DNA of 36,059 bases from Gemmatimonadaceae bacterium (GTDB lineage Bacteria > Gemmatimonadota > Gemmatimonadetes > Gemmatimonadales > Gemmatimonadaceae). The DNA is taken from NCBI GenBank assembly GCA_025934075.1, contig JAICYT010000012.1, positions 1-36,059 of the forward strand, written 5' to 3'. Numbering within the stretch: the stretch's first letter is position 1; each line of letters starts with the position of its first letter. The notes beneath the pieces are model-generated. The model saw nothing but the letters and a program-made list of their open reading frames with translations, made no database searches and had not been told where the DNA came from. The position numbers were made by a program, and so were the translations under genes. Positions 17,386-25,018 of this stretch are shown here, in pieces.

Positions 17386-18372
17386 CTAGGCGCTCCGTAC
17401 CTGCGCGTCCGTGGTGATGCTCGGGCGCAGAGTGGGATCAGGGCGTGGCAATCGACGCGCGACTGACGTCACGCATTGCGCCGCGAGATCCCGCGTCGTG
17501 TATGAGCACAGATCGAGATCCGTTCGGCGCCACTGCCAATCTTCAGGGCTCGTCGCGTGCGGCTGAAGCACATGTTCGAAGGCTGGCATCGCCGTGTGCG
17601 GATCGGCCGACGCTGTCTGGTCGCCCAGTTGGCCGCTCCATTCGATGACGAGCAGCTGCCCGTCGGCGATCGAGTTCGACCGGCCGCGAATCCACGAGAA
17701 GCTCAGGCCGACCGGACCGATCTGCACGGTGTATCGATCCGGCGTACGACGCGCTTCGGGCGCGAATCCGGCCGGCAGCGTCCCTGGTGCCTCGCACAGA
17801 CGCAGGACCGCGTTCGACAACGAATCGAGCTCGCGATTGATGAGTGCGAGCGCGCGTTGCGACGAGAGGAATGCTGCGCGCGCGCGCGCGTGCTTCTCGT
17901 CTTCCGCCACGCGCGCTGCGACGGCCGCGGTCGTCGATTTCTTGGGCGCTCCGCCCGCGTCGGTCACTGCGTTCACGATCGCATCGATCACCGCGCTGCT
18001 CGTCGGCGCACCAGAGGCTCGCACGATCGTCCCCTTGAGCCACGTCGGAATCGGTGAGTTGTCGAGCGGAACGACGATCACGTCCTTGCGTTTCGCTTTT
18101 CCGATGCGGGCTTTGAGCGCTTCGGACTCCGCCGCGCTCGACGGCGAAACGCCCCACAAACGCTGGAAGAGTACGACGACGACGCGCGCGTCTTTCTCGA
18201 TCGGCTTGCGCAGTGCTGTCGACGACAGAGGCGCTTTCAACGGGTCGGCGACCGGTCGGGCGTACACACCTTTCGCGACCTGGTGCTCGAGCCGCCGCTT
18301 CAACTCGGCGACGGCCAGAGCATCGAAGTCCGCGGCAGTGATCGCTACGTCGTACTTGAACGTTGACGGCAT
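17386..18372 (-). CDS. TIR-like domain protein with unrecognised C-terminal domain
   Basis: 328 residues from the ATG at 18372; a TTG at 18414 would add 14 residues but the fold starts right after the ATG. Numbering from that ATG, residues about 5-120 look like a TIR/SEFIR-type fold: first strand FKYDVAIT, a helix AVAELKRRLEHQVA, the central ARVVVVLFQRLWG strand followed by SPSSAAESEALKARI, then DVIVVPLDNSPIPTWL. E82 in this stretch is where TIR NADases carry their catalytic glutamate, but the usual neighbouring Trp is absent. Residues about 155-200 are helical and rich in Ala and Arg. The last 120 residues contain IGPVGLSFSWIRG, VIEWSGQLG and a Trp-rich WQWRR, which I do not recognise. It stands alone on its strand, with no ThsA-like or other defence partner. 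A role in NAD-linked signalling or defence is only a hypothesis. Confidence 0.6.
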   Translation of the reverse strand: MPSTFKYDVAITAADFDALAVAELKRRLEHQVAKGVYARPVADPLKAPLSSTALRKPIEKDARVVVVLFQRLWGVSPSSAAESEALKARIGKAKRKDVIVVPLDNSPIPTWLKGTIVRASGAPTSSAVIDAIVNAVTDAGGAPKKSTTAAVAARVAEDEKHARARAAFLSSQRALALINRELDSLSNAVLRLCEAPGTLPAGFAPEARRTPDRYTVQIGPVGLSFSWIRGRSNSIADGQLLVIEWSGQLGDQTASADPHTAMPAFEHVLQPHATSPEDWQWRRTDLDLCSYTTRDLAAQCVTSVARRLPRPDPTLRPSITTDAQVRSA

Positions 18373-18600
18373 CGGATTCAGGCGGAGGTTGTCAGCGCAG
18401 CCCTGTTGGGCCAAACCCGGGGAGCAGCTCCGCTCCCGACCTTCGGCTCAGAACCGGGTAATCTACTAACGAGTTCGGCATCGCGCCTGCCCCTCGCCGA
18501 TTTTTTTGGGAGTTGTGGCGGCGGCGAACAACCATCATTTTCTTGACGTCGGCGGGCTTCACCCCGCCGTTCGGTTAAAACGACTCAAACGAGGGACGAA

Positions 18601-18987
18601 GTGGCGGAACTGGCCTTTCGAGATGGCATCATGGACCGGATTCGGCTTCGGGAGCCGCGATTCGACGAGCGCGCGTATCTATTCGTGCTCGCCGCGCTCG
18701 AATTCTGCCAGCAGCGACTCGAGGAACGGCGGCACATCAACGGCCGCGAGCTCGCTCTGTCCTGCCGCGATCTTGCGCTGGAGCGCTTTGGCGTGATGGC
18801 GAGGGTCGTCCTCGAGCACTGGGGCGTTCAGAGCAGTGCTGATATTGGAGACGTCGTATTCACGCTCGTCGATCTAGGCTTGTTGATGAGCCAACCGACG
18901 GATACGCGAGACGAATTCGTCGATGTGTTCGATTTTGATCAGGCATTCGAGCGAGAGTATCCCTGGTGCGGAGCGCTGAGCGTCTAA
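18601..18987 (+). CDS. Minf_1886-family conserved protein
   Basis: 128 residues. The GTG start at 18601 has a GAGGGA Shine-Dalgarno about 6 nt upstream. The sequence fits the Minf_1886/Plancto_Ver family of small proteins first noted in Planctomycetes and Verrucomicrobia: DPRF-like REPRFDERAYLFVLAALEF, then INGRELALSCRDLALERFG, ARVVLEHWGV, DIGDVVFTLVDLGLL and a closing FDFDQAFEREYPW. The fold is probably all-helical and cytoplasmic; no function is known. It is followed 56 nt later by a zinc-ribbon gene and then nnrD, and appears to head that operon. Confidence 0.85.
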   Translation: MAELAFRDGIMDRIRLREPRFDERAYLFVLAALEFCQQRLEERRHINGRELALSCRDLALERFGVMARVVLEHWGVQSSADIGDVVFTLVDLGLLMSQPTDTRDEFVDVFDFDQAFEREYPWCGALSV

Positions 18988-19043
18988 CGTCGAGATGCTC
19001 CCGCGATCGTCGAGGGAGGGGTGGTGAGGGGACGGGAGGTCGC

Positions 19044-19241
19044 ATGGAAAAGCCAATGGACTGGCCGGCGTGTCGAAGGTGTCAGACAGGCGTCTTGTTG
19101 CCGCTCAGCGACTATGGGCGCGAGGGCGCGCCGATCACCTACAAAGCCTGGGCCTGTAGCAATCCCGAGTGCGGCTTCAACATTCGCATCGATAACGGCG
19201 AATTGAGCTACGGCCGCACTGTGGGGACTTCGCAGAAGTAA
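19044..19241 (+). CDS. Small zinc-ribbon protein
   Basis: 65 residues from the ATG at 19044, chosen over an upstream in-frame start at 18966 because a strong GGGAGGT Shine-Dalgarno sits 3 nt before it and the upstream residues are low in complexity. Two cysteine pairs, CRRC (residues 10-13) and CSNPEC (residues 35-40), could bind one zinc in a ribbon fold. PLSDYGREGAPITYKAWAC and GFNIRIDNGE look like conserved, compact surface segments. Function unknown; it may bind nucleic acid or a partner protein. It lies 16 nt upstream of nnrD, in the same operon as the Minf_1886-type gene. Confidence 0.82.
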   Translation: MEKPMDWPACRRCQTGVLLPLSDYGREGAPITYKAWACSNPECGFNIRIDNGELSYGRTVGTSQK

Positions 19242-19257
19242 GACCATCTCCCATCTC

Positions 19258-20832
19258 GTGCGCGATCTCGTCCGCGTCGTCACCAGCTCAGAATCGGCGG
19301 CGCGCGATGCGTCCGCGATCGCGTCGGGCATTCCGTCGCGCGCCCTGATGCAACGCGCTGGTGCCGCTGCGGCGGCGGAGATCGCCCTTCGCCATCGCGA
19401 TCGTCTCGCACGCGGCGTGTTGGTGCTCGCTGGTCCAGGCAACAATGGCGGCGACGCATGGGTCGTCGCGCGCGCACTGGCCACGAGCGGCGTGCGCGTT
19501 CGCGTCGTCGAGGCGACGATCGCCAAGACCCCCGATGCACGTGCCGAGCGAAGTCTCGCGCTCGAGGTGCTCGACGCATCCGATGTCGCATCCGTTGTTC
19601 CGCAATCGCTCGAGAGCGGCGAAGCGCTGATTGTCGATGGATTGCTCGGAACAGGTGGAAACGGCGAACCGCACGGCGACATTGCGCGACTCATCGCGCT
19701 CACGGCCGCGCTCCGCACGCGCGATGCGATCGTGGTCGCGCTCGACGTCCCGAGCGGTCTCGATGCGTCGACCGGCGTCGCGCACGAGCTCGCGGTTCGG
19801 GCGGATCTCACACTGACCTTCGGCACGATCAAGCGCGGCCATCTCATGAATCGTGAGCGCTGCGGCGCGATCGTCGCGCTCGACATCGGGCTCGGTGTGC
19901 ACGCGTCGCTCGACGACGGCGCACCGTTGCTCGTCGACGAGGCGTGGGTCGGTGCGCGCGTGCCAAGCATTCCGGCCGACGCGCACAAAGGCGTGCGAAA
20001 GAAAATTGCGATCGTCGGCGGTGCTGCCGGCATGGCGGGAGCGACAGTGCTCGCCGCCCGTGCGGCCATGCGCAGCGGCGTCGGAATGGTGAAGCTGGTC
20101 GTCGCACCGGAAAGCCTCGGCGCGGTTCAGGAGGCCGAGCCGTACGCGCTCGCCGCCCAGTGGCCTGGTGATGACGGCGTCGATCAAGTCATCGCGAATT
20201 GGGCTGACGCGGTGATCATCGGGCCGGGCCTCGGCCGTCATCAAGAGAGTCGCGCACTGCTCGAGCGCACGCTCCGCCATTGGACTGGACCAACGCTGCT
20301 CGACGCCGACGCGCTCACGCTCTTCGAGGGCGACGCGCGCGGCTTGGCCAAATTGCTCGCTGGCCGGCCGGCGATCGTCACGCCGCACCCGATGGAGTTC
20401 GCACGGCTGTCCGGTCTCGACCTCCAGCACGTGCTCGACAATCGTTTCGAGGTTGGAAAAGAGCTGGCCGCCACGCTCAATGCGGTTGTGCTGCTCAAAG
20501 GAGTTCCGACGGTGATCGCGGCGCCGAATGGTCGCCGGCTCGTCAGCGCGAGCGGAACACCGGCTCTCGCTGCCGCCGGAAGTGGCGACGTGTTGAGTGG
20601 AATCTCAGGAACGATGCTCGCGCAAGTCGACGATCCTTTCGTTGCTGCCGCCATCGCGGCGTGGGTGCACGGTCGTGCGGCCGAACGCGTTCCGGTCACG
20701 GGGACTGGCGACGTGCGCGGAATCGCGCTCGAGGACGTCGTCAATGAGCTGCGCGACAGTTGGACCTTCGACGATCGCCCGGGGCGATACCCCGTGATCG
20801 CCGAGTTGCCCATCGTCGGCGCGGCGACGTGA
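19258..20832 (+). CDS. nnrD: Bifunctional NAD(P)H-hydrate epimerase/dehydratase
   Basis: 524 residues, fusion of YjeF_N epimerase and YjeF_C dehydratase, often named nnr or nnrD/nnrE. It repairs NAD(P)HX, a damaged hydrated cofactor. The epimerase half (about 1-225) has GPGNNGGDAWVVARAL (59-74; the usual G after GNNGGD is A here), VDGLLGTG and ALDVPSGLDASTG (161-173). The ADP/ATP-dependent dehydratase half (about 235-524), of ribokinase fold, has KIAIVGGAAGMAGAT, LLDADALTLF, TPHPMEFARLSG and the nucleotide/catalytic AAGSGDVLSGISG (439-451). The start is GTG at 19258. Its last 4 nt overlap the thiL GTG. Confidence 0.95.
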   Translation: MRDLVRVVTSSESAARDASAIASGIPSRALMQRAGAAAAAEIALRHRDRLARGVLVLAGPGNNGGDAWVVARALATSGVRVRVVEATIAKTPDARAERSLALEVLDASDVASVVPQSLESGEALIVDGLLGTGGNGEPHGDIARLIALTAALRTRDAIVVALDVPSGLDASTGVAHELAVRADLTLTFGTIKRGHLMNRERCGAIVALDIGLGVHASLDDGAPLLVDEAWVGARVPSIPADAHKGVRKKIAIVGGAAGMAGATVLAARAAMRSGVGMVKLVVAPESLGAVQEAEPYALAAQWPGDDGVDQVIANWADAVIIGPGLGRHQESRALLERTLRHWTGPTLLDADALTLFEGDARGLAKLLAGRPAIVTPHPMEFARLSGLDLQHVLDNRFEVGKELAATLNAVVLLKGVPTVIAAPNGRRLVSASGTPALAAAGSGDVLSGISGTMLAQVDDPFVAAAIAAWVHGRAAERVPVTGTGDVRGIALEDVVNELRDSWTFDDRPGRYPVIAELPIVGAAT

Positions 20833-21773
20833 CAACGACGCGGGCGGACGCGATTTCCCTCGGACCTGGCGCCGAATTCGACGCCATTCGCCAGATGTCT
20901 GATCGCTGGGGCGCACGCGCATCCGGACTCGGCGACGATGCGGCGATTCTTCGCGTTCCGCGAGGCGATTCGCTCGTCGTGAGCACAGACACCGCGGTCG
21001 AAGGACGTCACTTCAAGCGCGCGTGGTTGTCTTCGCGGCAGATCGGGTATCGGTCGGTTGTCGCGGCACTCAGTGATCTCGCCGCGATGGCGGCCCGCCC
21101 GATCGGAGTGCTTGTTGCGATCACCGTGCCTGATGCGTGGCGCGGCGAATTGCTCGAGATCGCGGACGGCGTCGGTGATGCGGTGGATGTTGCGCAAACA
21201 CATATCGTCGGTGGCAACTTGAGCGCCGGCACCGAACTCTCGATCACGACAACGGTTCTCGGCGCGGCATTCGCGCCGCTTCGACGTTCGTGTGCACGGC
21301 TCGACGATCGCGTCTATGTCACCGGACAGCTTGGTGGTCCAATCGGGGCGGTACGGCGGTTGTTGCTCGGGCAGATGCCGGATTCATTCGGCGATCGCTT
21401 TGCTCGCCCGGTTCCGCGACTCGCCGAGGCACGTTGGTTGGTTGAACGCGGCGCGACCGCGGGCATCGACATATCTGATGGGTTGATCGCGGATCTCCGG
21501 CACGTTGCGGCGGCGAGTCACGTCGCGATCGACATCGATGATCGTCGCGTCCCCGTATTCGACGGCGCTGACATCACTTCAGCGCTGCATGGCGGCGACG
21601 AGTATGAGATCCTCGTGACGGCGCCGCATGACATCGACCGCGAAGAGTTTCAACGGTGCTTCGGCCTTCGCCTGAGCGAGATCGGGCGTGTGGTCAGAGC
21701 GCCGGAGACTGATGTCACGGTGCGCGGCGCGCGCGTTGCGAACGCCGCTGGCTACGATCACTTTTCGCACTGA
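20829..21773 (+). CDS. thiL: Thiamine-monophosphate kinase
   Basis: 314 residues from GTG 20829, which overlaps the nnrD stop (GTGA). A longer frame from 20760 would run inside nnrD and is rejected. ThiL phosphorylates TMP to the active cofactor TPP. The N-terminal PurM-like domain has SGLGDDAAILRV, STDTAVEGRHF and SVVAALSDLAAMAARP, which supply Mg and ATP ligands; VGGNLSAGTELSITTTVLG follows. The C-terminal domain has GIDISDGLIADLRHV and LHGGDEYEILV. TPP synthesis in this operon sits beside cofactor repair (nnrD). No other thi gene is in the window. Confidence 0.95.
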   Translation: MTTTRADAISLGPGAEFDAIRQMSDRWGARASGLGDDAAILRVPRGDSLVVSTDTAVEGRHFKRAWLSSRQIGYRSVVAALSDLAAMAARPIGVLVAITVPDAWRGELLEIADGVGDAVDVAQTHIVGGNLSAGTELSITTTVLGAAFAPLRRSCARLDDRVYVTGQLGGPIGAVRRLLLGQMPDSFGDRFARPVPRLAEARWLVERGATAGIDISDGLIADLRHVAAASHVAIDIDDRRVPVFDGADITSALHGGDEYEILVTAPHDIDREEFQRCFGLRLSEIGRVVRAPETDVTVRGARVANAAGYDHFSH

Positions 21774-22534
21774 TGCGAACGCCGCTCGCCGCGCTCGTCG
21801 CGCTCGCGATGACATTGATATTGGGGCCGACGGTTGTGATCGCGCGGTTGTTGCGCGCGCCGCAGGGTCCCGACTCGATCTATTTGCGATGCATCAAGCT
21901 CTGGGCGCGATCGATCAACCGGGCGGCGGGTGTGAAGGTGCGCGTCCATGGGGCGGAACACGTCGCCGGACTGCACGGAGCGGTGTTCATCGCGAACCAT
22001 GTGAGCTGGTTCGACATTTCGGCGCTCGCCTCGGAGGTGCCGTGGTGCAGCTTCATCGCGAAATCGGAGCTCCGTCGAATTCCGCTATTCGGCTTCGCGG
22101 CGGAGTGCGTCGGTATTGTGTTTCTCGACCGCGACAATCGAAAGCAAGCGTTCGAATCGTACAAGATGGCGGCGAAGGAAGTGCAGCGGGGGCGCTCGAT
22201 CGTGGTCTGTCCGGAAGGAACGCGCGGATTCGACTATCATCTCCGACCGTTCAAGAAGGGGCCGTTCGTCCTGGCGATCGCGTCGCAGACTCCGATCATT
22301 CCGACGATCGTATATGGTGCGCGCGAGGTGATGCCCAAGGGCTCATTTGTCATTCGATCGCACCCGATCGACCTGCACTTCCTCCCTCCGGTCGAAACCA
22401 AGGGCTACGACTACGAGCACCGTGGCGCGCTGATGACGACGGTGTGGACGAACATGGCTGACGCGATGCAGTCATTGTACGGGGTCGGGAGCTCGGAACC
22501 GTCGATCGCGACGACCGGCGAGCGAGTGGAGTAA
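21773..22534 (+). CDS. plsC: 1-acyl-sn-glycerol-3-phosphate acyltransferase
   Basis: 253 residues. Inner-membrane enzyme that acylates lysophosphatidate to phosphatidate. The N-terminal 28 residues form one hydrophobic helix. The catalytic HX4D is H76-D81 in FIANHVSWFDISA, and the glycerol-phosphate-binding motif is PEGTRG at 147-152. FIAKSELRRIPLFGF and TPIIPTIVYGARE also fit the family. The ATG at 21773 overlaps the thiL stop by one base (TGATG), so it is coupled. Confidence 0.94.
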   Translation: MRTPLAALVALAMTLILGPTVVIARLLRAPQGPDSIYLRCIKLWARSINRAAGVKVRVHGAEHVAGLHGAVFIANHVSWFDISALASEVPWCSFIAKSELRRIPLFGFAAECVGIVFLDRDNRKQAFESYKMAAKEVQRGRSIVVCPEGTRGFDYHLRPFKKGPFVLAIASQTPIIPTIVYGAREVMPKGSFVIRSHPIDLHFLPPVETKGYDYEHRGALMTTVWTNMADAMQSLYGVGSSEPSIATTGERVE

Positions 22535-23983
<1,449 letters not shown>

Positions 23984-23992
23984 TCGCTTCTG

Positions 23993-24316
23993 ATGGCATC
24001 CGGACGCCGGCCGCTGTTGAAACGGATTGGCGCGCTCGCGTTGCTTGCGATCGCGATCGTGTTCGCCGTGCAGGGTGGCGAGTTCGGCACGTTGGACCTG
24101 TTTCGTCAGCGGACGGAGAAGGCGCGGATCACACGGTCCGTTGATTCGCTGGCGCGCCTCGTCGATTCCCTGAAGAAGTACAAGGATAAAGTCGAGCACG
24201 ATCCGGCGACGCAGGAGCGAATCGCGCGCGAAGTGTTTGGCATGGTGCGCGGCAAGAAGGAGATCGTGTATCGGTTTGCGGGGCCGTTGGCGGACACGAC
24301 GCATCGTGTGCCGTGA
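23993..24316 (+). CDS. FtsB/DivIC-family septum formation initiator
   Basis: 107 residues. A basic N-terminus is followed by a transmembrane helix (about 11-27, IGALALLAIAIVFAVQG), a coiled-coil stretch (about 38-68, with RSVDSLARLVDSLKKYKDKV) and the family ending ERIAREVFGMVRGKKEIVYRF. FtsB/DivIC forms a complex with FtsL and FtsQ at the divisome. The gene sits 9 nt after eno, as in many bacteria. FtsB and DivIC cannot be told apart here, so no symbol is given. Confidence 0.88.
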   Translation: MASGRRPLLKRIGALALLAIAIVFAVQGGEFGTLDLFRQRTEKARITRSVDSLARLVDSLKKYKDKVEHDPATQERIAREVFGMVRGKKEIVYRFAGPLADTTHRVP

Positions 24317-24363
24317 CTCATTGATTCGTGCAGAAACGCATCGATGACGCCGGGCGTACAACC

Positions 24364-24391
24364 TTGACACGTCGTTGCTGGTCCTTAGTTT
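24364..24391 (+). promoter_or_regulatory. Promoter of the initiator tRNA
   Basis: A perfect TTGACA at 24364-24369 is followed, 16 nt later, by TAGTTT (24386-24391) as a weak -10. Transcription would start just before the tRNA at 24403. Its place immediately upstream of a tRNA supports it. Confidence 0.6.
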
Positions 24392-24402
24392 ACGCTTACT
24401 GC

Positions 24403-24476
<74 letters not shown>

Positions 24477-24520
24477 TTCGTTCGTCGAAGCTGTCAACGT
24501 GGTCATTGTGGTCATCACAT

Positions 24521-24552
24521 CGGCCGGTCCGAGAGGGCCGGCCGGTTTGTTT
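24521..24552 (+). terminator. Terminator after tRNA-fMet
   Basis: A 10-bp stem (CGGCCGGTCC at 24521-24530 with GGGCCGGCCG at 24535-24544) closed by a GAGA loop is followed by GTTTGTTTG. Strong GC stem with a T-rich tail, placed between the two tRNA genes. Confidence 0.8.
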
Positions 24553-24574
24553 GTGGGAGTTTTGTCGGAGTTCT

Positions 24575-24648
24575 GGCAGGGTAGCTCAGGTGGTTAGAGC
24601 ACGGCACTCATAATGCCGGGGTCGTGGGTTCGAGTCCCACCCCTGCTA
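24575..24648 (+). tRNA. Elongator tRNA-Met (CAT)
   Basis: 74 nt without encoded CCA. Acceptor GGCAGGG pairs with CCCTGCT (one G-U). Anticodon CAT at 24609-24611 in a CTCATAA loop with a CGGCA/TGCCG stem. The D arm TAGCTCAGGTGGTTAGAGC and the variable-arm GGGGTC follow elongator Met. A tRNA-Ile2 with modified CAT is the alternative, but the anticodon-stem and variable-arm pattern resembles Met more. An open frame on the opposite strand here is the well-known tRNA-antisense artefact. Confidence 0.9.
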
Positions 24649-24652
24649 TCGG

Positions 24653-24682
24653 CGAGCCAATCACTTCCGAGTGGTTGGCTCG
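24653..24682. terminator. 13-bp hairpin after tRNA-Met
   Basis: CGAGCCAATCACT (24653-24665) pairs with AGTGGTTGGCTCG (24670-24682), with one G-T wobble, and a TCCG loop. It begins 5 nt after the tRNA. No T-run follows, so it may act as a processing or stability stem or a Rho-assisted terminator. Confidence 0.5.
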
Positions 24683-25018
24683 AATCGGTCTTAAGCGGAG
24701 AGGTCGAGCTCGATCGCCTTCGGCGTTTTGGCGGGTGCCGCCTGCGCATCGCGGACGATGTTCGTCGAGAGAATGCGCATCTCAACGAGCTACGTTGCGA
24801 AACTCTGAACTGCCGCCAGGTATTTCCGTTTGGCTCCAAGCGCACACGATCGAAGGCGTATTCATCTGTCGTCTGAAGTCTATTAAGAATCTTTAACGAG
24901 ACTAAATTGACTCCGTTCAAGCAGAGCGACCATGCATCATGCAAACATGCGTGCTCCGGAGCTCCCGTGTCTTCGCTAGCAAGCCCGCGCCCGAAATTGC
25001 TGCGTCGACTATGTCGCT
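24683..25018. other. Gap with no recognisable gene between tRNA-Met and permease module 2
   Basis: About 336 nt. It has AT-rich patches (near 24875-24910), unlike its neighbours, and the short open frames present have no family resemblance. I see no RNA gene or clear terminator for the permease gene that ends at 25019. Confidence 0.5.

Noticed and set aside
17386..18372. Thoeris or CBASS defence system
   Set aside because: No ThsA, SMODS cyclase or other partner gene is near the TIR-like gene.
18496..18507. T7 run as a terminator
   Set aside because: The stem before it is only about 5 bp with a long loop, and no plus-strand gene ends within 1 kb upstream.
24594..24944. 116-residue minus-strand frame over tRNA-Met
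   Set aside because: Its end, GGTRTHDPGIMSAVL, is the known artefact of translating the antisense of a tRNA-Met gene.
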